This document shows, in pieces, positions 25,532 through 33,837 of a stretch of DNA of 64,000 nt; the first letter of the stretch is position 1; each line of letters opens with the position of its first letter. The notes under the pieces are model-generated. The model was not told where the DNA came from and ran no database searches. It saw nothing but the letters and a program-made list of their open reading frames with translations. The stretch comes from Ruminococcaceae bacterium UBA4871 (GTDB lineage Bacteria; Bacillota; Clostridia; Oscillospirales; Acutalibacteraceae). The DNA is taken from positions 622-64,621 of the forward strand of contig DHDR01000031.1 in assembly GCA_002399445.1 (NCBI GenBank), given 5' to 3'. Both the position numbers and the translations under genes were made by a program.

Positions 25532-26560
25532 TTAAAATTTTTTATATTTTTTCTGATGATATCGTTTTATGTTGGGGCCCCATCCGTGAAGCCTCTGATA
25601 AGCTGATGCAAAAAGTCCCATATTGACCGTATCCCATGTGTGGGAAAATCCAGTGACTAAAAAATCTTTCCAGCTTTTTCGGGGCCAGATTTGCAGCGGT
25701 TTTTCTTGCCATGGAGTCCGCGCACGGTATTTCAGATAATCCAAACGGAAAGGCGAACGGTATTCCGCAAACCACGGCTTTGTCGGCAGCGAACCGCCTA
25801 TATAATGGAGAAGACGCAGATCCGCAAGAGAGTCATTGAGTTCCCCAGTCGTAAAAGTAATCTTTTCTTGAGAACTTCGTCTTGCCACAAAATTCATGGC
25901 CGAGCGGGAAATACCGGCCGGATAGTTCCAGCGCAAGTCCAGCCGCTGCACCAGTTCCGGCGGCAAGGCAAGATTCAGCATGGACTGGTCACAGAACCGC
26001 AATTTTCTCCCATATCCGCGCAGAATGTTGCGGCAGCGTTCCTGCAGCTCATGCCTGCGGCAGTTCTGAAGGTCAAAAAGCAGCACTCCGGCATTGAAAT
26101 AGAACGGTGTATTATAGAAAGGCTTATCCACCAGCAAAGCAAGAAACGGTGTACAGTCCAAACCGGCAGCAAGGCACGCTTCCGGCATTTTTGTTTCCCA
26201 CAGCTCCCGCAAGGAACCGCGGCAGATAACATCACCATCCAGCCACAAAATCCGGTTGAGCGTTGGAAACGCATCACAAATGCAGGCATAGATGTATTGT
26301 ACACTGCTGCCGCGCCATGCTTTCATATGGAAGGCCCGCTTCAGCGGTTCCAGATATGTTCCCGCATCCATGCAGGTAATTTCTGTATTGTCAAATGCAT
26401 CTCCCACACTGCACAATTTTCGGCGGAGTTCTTCTGGAACATTCTCACACAGCAGATAGACATGAAGTTCCATATCTCGATTATTTTCAAATACGGAACG
26501 CATGGAAACTGCTGTCTGTTCACAGTAGCCTGCATTTGTTCCATACAGCAGATTCATCAT
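25532..26560 (-). CDS. Family 8 glycosyltransferase
   Basis: 342 residues. GT-A fold: N-terminal NLLYGTNAGYCEQTAVSMRSV nucleotide-sugar strand, DxD metal motif in RILWLDGDVICRG (about residue 115), and the acceptor region FNAGVLLFDLQ. GT8 enzymes transfer glucose or galactose from UDP-sugar, often onto lipopolysaccharide, teichoic or protein glycans; the acceptor is unknown here. The ATGATG start overlaps the stop of the upstream small gene by four bases. It ends only 18 bases from the promoter of the S10 operon. Confidence 0.88.
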   Translation of the reverse strand: MMNLLYGTNAGYCEQTAVSMRSVFENNRDMELHVYLLCENVPEELRRKLCSVGDAFDNTEITCMDAGTYLEPLKRAFHMKAWRGSSVQYIYACICDAFPTLNRILWLDGDVICRGSLRELWETKMPEACLAAGLDCTPFLALLVDKPFYNTPFYFNAGVLLFDLQNCRRHELQERCRNILRGYGRKLRFCDQSMLNLALPPELVQRLDLRWNYPAGISRSAMNFVARRSSQEKITFTTGELNDSLADLRLLHYIGGSLPTKPWFAEYRSPFRLDYLKYRARTPWQEKPLQIWPRKSWKDFLVTGFSHTWDTVNMGLFASAYQRLHGWGPNIKRYHQKKYKKF

Positions 26561-26838
26561 TTCCGTTTTGCAGCCTCCATCCGTTTTTTGACAGCTTCTG
26601 ATGCACTGACCGCGCAGACCCAGCCGCAGGTGCGGGAAGCAAGTCCGGCAAAACTGTGCGGCCGCATTCCCGTAGAGGCAAATGCGCCCACGGGTTTTCC
26701 ATCTTTCGCAAAAATTCCGGCATACCCCGCACCGGTCAGTGCCACATTACTCGTCGTGCAGAGCATCTTATAGGCTGCTGTGCCAATGGCTGCTGCTCCC
26801 GCCAAAGCGCTGATTTTCCACAAAGTTGAAACTTTCAT
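26557..26838 (-). CDS. Small membrane-associated hypothetical protein
   Basis: 93 residues from ATG 26838 (AAAGGA upstream). N-terminal hydrophobic helix (LWKISALAGAAAIGTAAYKML), then a Gly/Ala/Ser-rich region with three Cys and a basic tail (KKRMEAAKRK). Not recognised. Translationally coupled to the GT8 gene by an ATGA overlap, so the two probably act together, perhaps at the membrane. Confidence 0.65.
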   Translation of the reverse strand: MKVSTLWKISALAGAAAIGTAAYKMLCTTSNVALTGAGYAGIFAKDGKPVGAFASTGMRPHSFAGLASRTCGWVCAVSASEAVKKRMEAAKRK

Positions 26839-26910
26839 AAGCAAATCCTTTCTGAAGCATCGTCTCAGACAGATAAAGCCGCCAGCACAAACGCACGACA
26901 GTTTTGCCTA

Positions 26911-28353
26911 TTAGTATTGTCTGCCCCAATAGACCATGTGCTTTGCGGGCTTACCGCAGCAGACACAGGTGTCACCGATATGCTCTTCCTCAAACGGAAT
27001 ACAGCGGGACTTGACACCGCCGGTTTCTTTTTTTAGTTTTTCCTCACAGGCCGGATCTCCGCACCACATGGCCTTGATAAAGCCGGGCTTATTAGCAGCA
27101 ATGTCTAAAAACTCCTCATGCGTATGCGCTGTATAAAGCTTGCTTTGCAGGTTTGCTTTGGCATTCTGATAAAGAATAGCATGCACCTTTTGCAGCTCTG
27201 CTTTTACGGAGTCCACCAATCCCTCCAGAGAGACAAAAGACTTGCTGCGATCCGGACGGCGGACCAACACACACTGATTTTTTGCAATGTCTTTCGGGCC
27301 GATTTCCAAACGCAGCGGTACGCCCCTCATTTCATACTGCGCAAATTTCCAACCGGGAGACTGCTCACTGTCATCCATCTGCACACGCAGACCGGCCGAT
27401 TTCAGCTGCTCATAAAGTTCGTTCGCCTTTTCCAGCACACCGGGTTTCTGCTGAGCGACCGGCACGATGATGACCTGCACCGGTGCAATGGCAGGCGGCA
27501 GAGCCAGTCCGCTGTCATCGCCGTGCGTCATGATGATGCCGCCAATCATCCGAGTGGAAACGCCCCAGCTTGTTTGAAAGGGATGCTGCAGCTGGTTGTT
27601 CCGGTCGGTAAAGGTAATGTCAAAGCTCTTCGCAAAGCCGTCGCCAAAGTAGTGGCTGGTTCCACCCTGCAGGGCAACTCCATTATGCATCATTGCTTCG
27701 ATTGTATAAGTCGCCTCAGCACCGGCAAATTTTTCACTTTCTGTCTTTTGTCCACGGATTACCGGAATGGCTAACACTTTTTCAAAGAAGTCCGTGTAAA
27801 CATCCAGCATCCGCAGCGTTTCCGCCTTGGCTTCCTCTGCAGTAGCATGCATGGTATGGCCTTCCTGCCAGAGGAACTCGCTGGTGCGCAGGAAAGGACG
27901 TGTTGTTTTTTCCCAGCGGACAACATTGCACCACTGGTTATAAAGCTTCGGCAGATCACGCCAGGAGTGGATGATTTTTTTATAATGCTCACAGAACAGT
28001 GTCTCGCTTGTTGGACGAATACATAAGCGCTCTTCCAGTTTTTCATTGCCGCCCTGAGTAACCCATGCGACCTCCGGAGCAAATCCCTTTACATGCTCTT
28101 TTTCTTTCTGCAGCAAGCTCTCCGGAATAAGCAGCGGCATGCAGACATTGACATGTCCCAGTTCCTTGAAACGTTTATCCAGAATTGCCTTCATGTTTTC
28201 CCAAATCGCATAGCCATAAGGCTCAATGATCATGCAGCCTTTTACGCTGCTGTAGTCCATGAGTTCCGCCTTTTTTACGACATCGGTGTACCAGCGGGCG
28301 AAATCTTCCTCCATAGGTGTGATTTCCTCCACCATCTTTTTCTTCTGTGCCAT
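26911..28353 (-). CDS. proS: Prolyl-tRNA synthetase, archaeal/eukaryotic-type short form
   Basis: 480 residues. Class II aminoacyl-tRNA synthetase. Motif 2 with NQWCNVVRWEKTTRPFLRTSEFLWQEGHT and motif 3 with GVSTRMIGGIIMTHGDD are intact; the bacterial editing insertion is absent. The C-terminal domain has the Cys set MWCGDPACEEKLK and CVCCGKPA, the zinc-binding extension of the type-3 enzyme. This form occurs in many clostridia instead of the longer bacterial ProRS. Start ATG with AAGGAGAG upstream; leader of about 170 bases from the promoter, without a recognisable T-box. Confidence 0.95.
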   Translation of the reverse strand: MAQKKKMVEEITPMEEDFARWYTDVVKKAELMDYSSVKGCMIIEPYGYAIWENMKAILDKRFKELGHVNVCMPLLIPESLLQKEKEHVKGFAPEVAWVTQGGNEKLEERLCIRPTSETLFCEHYKKIIHSWRDLPKLYNQWCNVVRWEKTTRPFLRTSEFLWQEGHTMHATAEEAKAETLRMLDVYTDFFEKVLAIPVIRGQKTESEKFAGAEATYTIEAMMHNGVALQGGTSHYFGDGFAKSFDITFTDRNNQLQHPFQTSWGVSTRMIGGIIMTHGDDSGLALPPAIAPVQVIIVPVAQQKPGVLEKANELYEQLKSAGLRVQMDDSEQSPGWKFAQYEMRGVPLRLEIGPKDIAKNQCVLVRRPDRSKSFVSLEGLVDSVKAELQKVHAILYQNAKANLQSKLYTAHTHEEFLDIAANKPGFIKAMWCGDPACEEKLKKETGGVKSRCIPFEEEHIGDTCVCCGKPAKHMVYWGRQY

Positions 28354-28531
28354 TGCCTACTCTCCTTAATTTTCAAAGCAGAAAAGTGCTTCCTCCGCTG
28401 TCACGTTTCTCCTATCGTCTTAAAACAATTGGATATTCACAAAAGCAGACTGCCCTTTTTTGACGGACCGTTCAAATTTATCTTATCCATTTTCAGTATT
28501 GCGCTGCCGGACACTAATATATAATGAATCT

Positions 28532-28560
28532 ATTATAAAGAAATCCCACGGGAATTGCAA
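28532..28560 (-). promoter_or_regulatory. Promoter of proS
   Basis: Minus-strand TTGCAA (28555-28560), 17-base spacer, consensus TATAAT (28532-28537). Confidence 0.75.
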
Positions 28561-28566
28561 CAAAAA

Positions 28567-28598
28567 GAAAAGCCGCATGCCTGCATGCAGGCAGCGGC
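28567..28598 (-). terminator. Terminator of acpP
   Basis: Minus-strand GCCGC-T-GCCTG-CATG-CAGGC-AT-GCGGC followed by TTTTCTTTTTG, 13 bases after the acpP stop. Confidence 0.82.
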
Positions 28599-28610
28599 AA
28601 ATCAGGAAAC

Positions 28611-28838
28611 TCACATATGCTCTTCAATATAGTTGGCTAAATCCCCGACAGTTTTGACTTTGTCAATATCACCATCTGGGATTTCAATCTCAAACTCATC
28701 TTCAATGGACATCATCAAGTCGACAATATCCAGTGAGTCGGCGCCCAAGTCATCTGCAATATTTGTCTCATCTGTAATGTTATCTTCTTCCACATCAAAC
28801 TGCTCAGCCAAAATATGCTTCACTTTTTCCAATACCAT
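28611..28838 (-). CDS. acpP: Acyl carrier protein
   Basis: 75 residues, acidic. The phosphopantetheine attachment Ser is in the motif LGADSLDIVDLMMSIED. It carries acyl chains in fatty acid synthesis. Stands alone between its own promoter and terminator rather than in a fab cluster, so it may be a second ACP or the housekeeping one. Start ATG with GGAGGG upstream. Confidence 0.95.
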   Translation of the reverse strand: MVLEKVKHILAEQFDVEEDNITDETNIADDLGADSLDIVDLMMSIEDEFEIEIPDGDIDKVKTVGDLANYIEEHM

Positions 28839-28932
28839 TAGTTTCCCTCCTCCTGGGTTCTGTTATAGACAAACCCATCCCTACAGCAGTATAATAAAGT
28901 ATAAAAGCAGGGCCTGCTAAATTCTATTCATC

Positions 28933-28961
28933 ATACTATTAGGAAAGCCCTGTTTTGTCAA
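28933..28961 (-). promoter_or_regulatory. Promoter of acpP
   Basis: Minus-strand TTGACA (28956-28961), 17-base spacer, TAGTAT (28933-28938), about 95 bases before the start codon. Confidence 0.72.
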
Positions 28962-29022
28962 TATCTTTCTCAAATTTTTTTGAATGTTACTGGAAATACT
29001 TATCACAATAGGAGGAAACGCC

Positions 29023-30477
29023 ATGCAGCAGAAAAAATTTGCCGTTATCGGCCACCCGATTGGGCACAGTATGTCTCCGTTTATCCACCAAAGACTGCTA
29101 AAGTTGGCCGGAGTAAAGGGAAATTATGGAATTCTCGACATTCCTCCGGAGGAACTCTCCTCCCGCTTTTCGGACACTCTTGTCAAACTGGATGGTTTCA
29201 ACGTTACTATTCCGCACAAACAGGCAATTCTTCCGCTGCTGAACAAAGTAAGTGGAGACGCCGCTGCGTTCGGCAGTGTCAACACCGTTGCCCTGCATGG
29301 TGGAAAGGCGATTGGATACACAACTGACGGAATTGGATTTACCCGTGCACTCTCGGCAGCAAATCTTCCGCTTAAAGGAAAGGTTCTGCTGCTTGGCACC
29401 GGTGGAGTCGCACACGTTTTAGCTAATGAAATTCTCCGTGCGCCGGGCGTTGCTTCGCTTACAGTAGTTATGCGCCGGCATGCGGAAGAAATACCATGCC
29501 CAACAGACAATGCATCCGAAGTGGACCGGAAATTGGGAATACGGCTTGCCCGGGAAAATGCTTTTATCGGCAGCCTGAATAAGCCTATTATGGCCTCCTT
29601 CGCCGCCCGCTGCCCGCACGGCTCCGTCACAGTTACAGACGAAACATCACTGGAAACCAAATGTACCGAGGGGAACGCCCACTTTGACCTTCTGGTAAAC
29701 GGCACCAGCTCGGGCATGTATCCCAAGCTCGGCAGCTGTCCGGTTTCTCCGGCTGTTGTCAGCCAGTGCGGCGCTGTTTTTGATGCCATTTATAACCCCG
29801 GCCTTACCATGCTGCTGAAATACGCGAAAGCACAAAAAATTCCCTGTGCAGGCGGCATGGGGATGCTCGTGTGGCAGGCCGCCGCCGCGGAAGAAATCTG
29901 GCAGAGCTGCCGGTTTCACGCAGAAGAGGTTTCTCCAATCATTCATGCTTCCAGCGAAGCCATGCGCCTTCGGTTTGGCAATATCGTACTCTGTGGTTTC
30001 ATGGGCTGTGGAAAGAGTACAGCCGGCAGCATTCTGGCAAAACAGCTGGGCCGTCAATTCATTGACATGGATACCTATATAGAACAGCAGACCGGTATGA
30101 CTGTCTCCGAAATTTTCGCAAAAAAAGGAGAAAGCTGGTTTCGCAAAAAAGAAAAAGAAGCCTGTCAGAAACTTTCCCGCAAAAGCGGCTTCGTCCTTGC
30201 TGCCGGAGGCGGTGCACTGGCTGATCCTGAAAACGCAGCTGTCCTGCGGGAAACCGGAATCATTATCCTGCTGGATCCTCCATATGAAGGAATTGTGCAG
30301 CGCCTTGCAGATGACCATTCCCGCCCCATGCTGGAAAAGGCAGACCGCAAAGCCGTGATGCGTCGGCTTTATGAAACCCGCATGCCACTTTATAAAGCTG
30401 CAGCAGACCTGACCGTTTCTGCTGCAGACAGCACCGTGGCTGCACAGCAGATTGCAGACTTTATTCCTGCATCCTGA
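29023..30477 (+). CDS. aroE-aroK: Fused shikimate dehydrogenase - shikimate kinase
   Basis: 484 residues from ATG 29023 (GGAGG eight bases upstream; 13 open codons upstream are unsupported). Residues 1-about 310 are AroE: HPIGHSMSPF substrate loop, NVTIPHK with the catalytic Lys, GYTTDGIGF, and the NADP glycine motif GTGGVA near 124. NGTSSGMYP comes about 100 residues later, some 20-25 more than usual. Residues about 318-484 are AroK: Walker A GFMGCGKST, DMD, and AAGGGALADP. The protein would carry out two consecutive steps, 3-dehydroshikimate to shikimate to shikimate-3-phosphate, in the cytosol. It lies just ahead of the aroF operon, separated from it by a promoter and leader. Confidence 0.93.
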   Translation: MQQKKFAVIGHPIGHSMSPFIHQRLLKLAGVKGNYGILDIPPEELSSRFSDTLVKLDGFNVTIPHKQAILPLLNKVSGDAAAFGSVNTVALHGGKAIGYTTDGIGFTRALSAANLPLKGKVLLLGTGGVAHVLANEILRAPGVASLTVVMRRHAEEIPCPTDNASEVDRKLGIRLARENAFIGSLNKPIMASFAARCPHGSVTVTDETSLETKCTEGNAHFDLLVNGTSSGMYPKLGSCPVSPAVVSQCGAVFDAIYNPGLTMLLKYAKAQKIPCAGGMGMLVWQAAAAEEIWQSCRFHAEEVSPIIHASSEAMRLRFGNIVLCGFMGCGKSTAGSILAKQLGRQFIDMDTYIEQQTGMTVSEIFAKKGESWFRKKEKEACQKLSRKSGFVLAAGGGALADPENAAVLRETGIIILLDPPYEGIVQRLADDHSRPMLEKADRKAVMRRLYETRMPLYKAAADLTVSAADSTVAAQQIADFIPAS

Positions 30478-30520
30478 CATGCCTTTTCTTGTTTTGCTTT
30501 AAATCGTTGAAATATTTAGG

Positions 30521-30550
30521 TTGACAAATCAGCCCTTTCTGTATTATGAT
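30521..30550 (+). promoter_or_regulatory. Promoter of the aroF operon
   Basis: TTGACA (30521-30526), 18-base spacer, TATGAT (30545-30550), about 240 bases before the aroF start. It leaves a long leader containing a small reading frame and a terminator. Confidence 0.72.
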
Positions 30551-30611
30551 GAACAAAAGGTTTGGTTTTGGGTTATTGCGTCGTATTAAGTCGTATTAAA
30601 AGGAGCTTTTT

Positions 30612-30716
30612 ATGCAGGCATATGCCATACATCGATTTACAAACTGTCCTCTCGGCTATTTCGATAGCCGGGCTTATTTGGTGTATGCTGATTGCTGCTG
30701 TAGGCTTCCCTGTTAA
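30612..30716 (+). CDS. Putative leader peptide of the aroF operon
   Basis: 34 codons from ATG 30612 with AAAAGGAG at six bases, ending TAA at 30714-30716. Tyr codons fall at positions 4, 16, 22 and 25, Phe at 9 and 17, and three consecutive Cys codons at 28-30 (ADCCCRLPC end). Its stop lies 28 bases before the terminator stem. The Tyr/Phe content suits a sensor of aromatic amino acid supply for aroF-tyrA-pheA; the Cys run could mean a different or additional signal. Not matched to a described leader peptide from memory. Confidence 0.6.
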   Translation: MQAYAIHRFTNCPLGYFDSRAYLVYADCCCRLPC

Positions 30717-30744
30717 AAGGCGCAAACGGTTCGTTTGCATATTC

Positions 30745-30778
30745 AGACGGAGCTGGCAGCAGCTCCGTCTTTTATTTT
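30745..30778 (+). terminator. Attenuator terminator before aroF
   Basis: AGACGGAGCT (30745-30754) pairs perfectly with AGCTCCGTCT (30761-30770), followed by TTTATTTT. It ends 13 bases before the aroF ATG, so it can only make sense as a conditional terminator. Confidence 0.85.
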
Positions 30779-30791
30779 GGAGGGTATTCTA

Positions 30792-31814
30792 ATGATTATT
30801 GTTTTGAAACCGGATTGTACAGAAGAACAGCGCAAGAGTTTTGCTGCAGAGCTAGAAGATACGTACGGAGTTTCTGTAAATACCTGGGTCGGTACACAAA
30901 GCACTGTGCTCGGCCTGATTGGTGACACATCCTGCATTGATATGGACAGCATTTCGGCCAATGAAATTGTAGAAACGGTAAAACGTGTGCAGGAACCTTA
31001 CAAAATGGCAAACCGAAAGTTTCACCCGGATGACACGATCGTGAAACTTCCAAACGGTCTCCAGATAGGCGGCAAACACCTTACGCTGATTGCCGGCCCC
31101 TGCAGTGTGGAATCAGAAGAACAGATTACAGAAGTCGCCGGCCGCGTACAGAAAGCCGGCGCCCAAATGCTGCGCGGAGGTGCCTTCAAACCACGCACCA
31201 GTCCCTACTCGTTTCAAGGGCTGAAAGCAGACGGGTTAAAACTGCTGAATATTGCAAAGGAAAAGACCGGTATGCCGATTGTGACCGAACTGATGAGTGT
31301 TCGGCAGATTGATCTTTTCTTAAAAAGCGGCGTGGATATTATTCAGGTCGGCGCACGCAATATGCAGAATTTTGACCTTCTGCGGGAACTGGGACATCTG
31401 AAAACACCAATCCTGCTCAAACGCGGCCTTTCCGCAACAATTGAAGAACTGCTGATGAGCGCGGAATACATTATGGCTGGCGGTAATGAAAATGTTATTC
31501 TCTGTGAGCGCGGCATCCGCACCTATGAGCCTTATACCCGCAATACTCTGGACATCTCGGCTGTGCCAATCTTAAAAAAGATTTCTCACCTGCCAGTCAT
31601 AGTCGACCCCAGCCATGCGGGCGGCATTTCGTGGCTGGTGGAACCATTGGCTATGGCAGCTCTTGCAGCCGGAGCGGACGGCCTGATGATTGAAGTCCAC
31701 AACAATCCGAAGAAAGCCCTCTCCGACGGGGCACAGTCGCTGACACCGGATCAGTTTGACCATCTGGCCTCACGCCTGCGGAAAGCAGCACCGCTTTTTG
31801 GGAAAACACTGTAA
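30792..31814 (+). CDS. aroF: 3-Deoxy-7-phosphoheptulonate (DAHP) synthase, AroA-beta type
   Basis: 340 residues from ATG 30792 (GGAGGG upstream). Condenses phosphoenolpyruvate and erythrose-4-phosphate, the first step of aromatic biosynthesis. An N-terminal ferredoxin-like regulatory domain (MIIVLKPDCTEEQRKS, about residues 1-75) precedes the barrel with IAGPCSVESEEQ, MLRGGAFKPRTSPYSFQG, and the metal ligand regions CERGIRTYE and VDPSHAGG. The N-terminal domain is the feedback site for Tyr/Phe in related enzymes. Conditional terminator just upstream. Confidence 0.96.
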   Translation: MIIVLKPDCTEEQRKSFAAELEDTYGVSVNTWVGTQSTVLGLIGDTSCIDMDSISANEIVETVKRVQEPYKMANRKFHPDDTIVKLPNGLQIGGKHLTLIAGPCSVESEEQITEVAGRVQKAGAQMLRGGAFKPRTSPYSFQGLKADGLKLLNIAKEKTGMPIVTELMSVRQIDLFLKSGVDIIQVGARNMQNFDLLRELGHLKTPILLKRGLSATIEELLMSAEYIMAGGNENVILCERGIRTYEPYTRNTLDISAVPILKKISHLPVIVDPSHAGGISWLVEPLAMAALAAGADGLMIEVHNNPKKALSDGAQSLTPDQFDHLASRLRKAAPLFGKTL

Positions 31815-31945
31815 TACCCCTCCATAACAGCACCGCACGCTTTAGGAAGAGTAGCGGGATGTAAAAAATTCTGTACTGGTTTCGTTAGGATGTACTTTAT
31901 CTCAACAAACATTAAACTTCCATGAGGAAGTAAGGAGGGTCCGCT

Positions 31946-32785
31946 GTGAACGTAAGTAATATTGTCATCGTCGGGCTGGGACTCATCGGCGGCAGCCTCG
32001 CCAAAGCTTTTTCCAAATATACAGACTGCCGTGTATCCGGATTTGACACCGATCCTGCTACTCTGGAAGAAGCCCTCGCCTGCGGTGCCATTGCAAAAGC
32101 AGGTGATGCAGACGACCTTGCGCATGCCGACATTGTCTACCTCTGTCTTTATCCGGAGGCAGATATTCATTTTGTGAGCAATCACCTCTCTTCTTTCACA
32201 AAAAACACCATTGTAACAGATGTCTGCGGTATTAAAATGGAGGTCAGCCGCGGACTGTGTCAGCTAGCAGAAAAAGGCGGTTTCACCTACTGCGGTTCCC
32301 ATCCGATGGCCGGAACAGAAAAGCACGGATTTTCCGCCTCCCGTGCAGATTTATTTAAGGGAGCCAGCTACATTTTGGTCCCCTGCGGCGCACCGGAATC
32401 CGTTTGTGAGCTGCTGCGGCAGACGGCCTTCCGGCTTGGATTCGGCCGCTCCGTTTCCACCACGCCGGAGCATCATGACCAGCTCATTGCTTTCACCAGC
32501 CAGCTGCCGCACGCACTTGCCTGTGCCTATGTGATGAGTCCCCGCTGCCCGGAACACCGTGGATTTTCCGCCGGAAGTTACCGGGACGTTTCCCGCGTTG
32601 CCAATATTAATGAAGTGATGTGGAGCGAGCTGTTTCTGGACAACCGCACCGCATTGACGGAAGAACTGGATATATTCCTGAAAAATCTGACAGAAATTCG
32701 TGACGCTGTAGCAGATAATAACCACGCCCACCTGGAAACACTCCTGCGGAAAGGCCGGCTGATCAAGGAGGAACTTGGAGAATGA
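31946..32785 (+). CDS. tyrA: Prephenate dehydrogenase
   Basis: 279 residues from GTG 31946 (AAGGAGG seven bases upstream). NAD-binding GLGLIGGSLAKAF at the N-terminus; active site region GSHPMAGTEKHGFSASRADL with the conserved His; helical dimerisation domain after residue 165 (TPEHHDQLIAFTSQLPH). It lacks the C-terminal ACT domain found in longer TyrA proteins, so feedback by Tyr may be weaker or use another site. 131 bases after aroF; overlaps aroB by four bases (ATGA). Confidence 0.94.
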   Translation: MNVSNIVIVGLGLIGGSLAKAFSKYTDCRVSGFDTDPATLEEALACGAIAKAGDADDLAHADIVYLCLYPEADIHFVSNHLSSFTKNTIVTDVCGIKMEVSRGLCQLAEKGGFTYCGSHPMAGTEKHGFSASRADLFKGASYILVPCGAPESVCELLRQTAFRLGFGRSVSTTPEHHDQLIAFTSQLPHALACAYVMSPRCPEHRGFSAGSYRDVSRVANINEVMWSELFLDNRTALTEELDIFLKNLTEIRDAVADNNHAHLETLLRKGRLIKEELGE

Positions 32786-33837
32786 ATCTTACGGTACATA
32801 CAAATCCTGCCTATGAAATCATCATAGAAGACGGCTGCATTTCCCAAATTGGCAAACGCACAAAAAAATTACTTCCGAAAGCAGAGCGAGCTGTGCTGGT
32901 AACCGATACCCATGTCGGTCCGCTTTATGCGGACTCTGTGCGGCAGTCGCTGGAAGCAGCCGGGATTTCCGTTTCCGTGAAGTCTTTCCCCGCCGGAGAA
33001 CAAAGCAAGAACCTGCAGAACATTGCTTCTTTTTATACTGCTTTTTCAAAAGCGGGGCTGACCCGCACGGATTTCGCCGTGGCGCTTGGCGGCGGTGTCT
33101 GCGGTGACATGACCGGTTTTGCGGCAGCGACATGGCTGCGCGGAATTCCGTTTATTCAAATCCCGACTTCCTTGTTGGCACAGGTGGATTCCTCTGTCGG
33201 CGGCAAAACCGGCGTTGACCTGCCGGAAGGAAAAAATCTGGTCGGTGCTTTTCACCAGCCGGCACTTGTGCTGATTGATCCGCAGACACTTTCCACCTTG
33301 CCGCCTGCTTTCTTTGCAGACGGGATGGGTGAAGTCATTAAATACGGATGCATCCGTGACAAGGCCTTATTTTCCCGCCTGAGTCAGGAAGACTGCCACA
33401 GTTATCTGCCGGAAGTCATCTATACCTGCATCAATATCAAGCGGCAAGTCGTAGAAAAGGATGAATTTGATACCGGTGAACGTGCAATCCTGAATTTTGG
33501 GCATACTTTCGGTCATGCTCTGGAACGCATTCAGAATTACGGCGGCCTCTCCCACGGCAAAGCAGTCGGCGTCGGTATGGTACTCATGGCAAAGCTCGGA
33601 GAAGGGACTGGTATGACAAAATCAGGGACAGCCGACCAAATTATTTCTCTGCTAAAAAAATACGGGCTGCCGGTTTCCTGCAAAGAAAGCATTGACGAAC
33701 TGCTTCCGGCAACTGCCCATGACAAAAAAAGCAATGGAAGCAATGTAAAGCTGGTGCTACTGAAATCCATCGGTGAGTGCTTTCTCCGAAATGTACCCCG
33801 CGCGGAATTGTCCAGCCTCTGTGAGGTGCTGAAATGA
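32782..33837 (+). CDS. aroB: 3-Dehydroquinate synthase
   Basis: 351 residues. NAD- and metal-dependent second step of the shikimate pathway. Motifs: ALGGGVCGDMTGFAAATWLRG, PTSLLAQVDSSVGGKTGVDL, GMGEVIKYG, and the metal-ligand His in FGHTFGHALE and GLSHGKAVGVGM. The start overlaps tyrA and the stop overlaps aroA, each by ATGA. Confidence 0.96.
   Translation: MNLTVHTNPAYEIIIEDGCISQIGKRTKKLLPKAERAVLVTDTHVGPLYADSVRQSLEAAGISVSVKSFPAGEQSKNLQNIASFYTAFSKAGLTRTDFAVALGGGVCGDMTGFAAATWLRGIPFIQIPTSLLAQVDSSVGGKTGVDLPEGKNLVGAFHQPALVLIDPQTLSTLPPAFFADGMGEVIKYGCIRDKALFSRLSQEDCHSYLPEVIYTCINIKRQVVEKDEFDTGERAILNFGHTFGHALERIQNYGGLSHGKAVGVGMVLMAKLGEGTGMTKSGTADQIISLLKKYGLPVSCKESIDELLPATAHDKKSNGSNVKLVLLKSIGECFLRNVPRAELSSLCEVLK

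Larger units (their letters stand above)
30551..30791 (+). promoter_or_regulatory. aroF leader, candidate attenuator
   Basis: Contains, in order: a short reading frame with its own ribosome binding site (30612-30716); a CGGCTA/TAGCCG hairpin within its Tyr-Phe codons (30653-30670); a perfect GCAAACG/CGTTTGC hairpin (30722-30738); and an intrinsic terminator (30745-30778) directly before the aroF ribosome binding site. This is the classical arrangement of ribosome-mediated attenuation. Confidence 0.7.

Noticed and set aside
25691..26773. 360-codon + frame
   Set aside because: Antisense to the GT8 gene and its small partner; no recognisable protein features.
28354..28531. T-box riboswitch upstream of proS
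   Set aside because: Expected for an aminoacyl-tRNA synthetase gene in Firmicutes, but no T-box-like AGGGTGG motif or terminator was found in the 170-base leader.
30562..30792. 76-codon + frame in the aroF leader
   Set aside because: No ribosome binding site, and it crosses the terminator into the aroF start in another frame; the 34-codon frame at 30612 is better supported.
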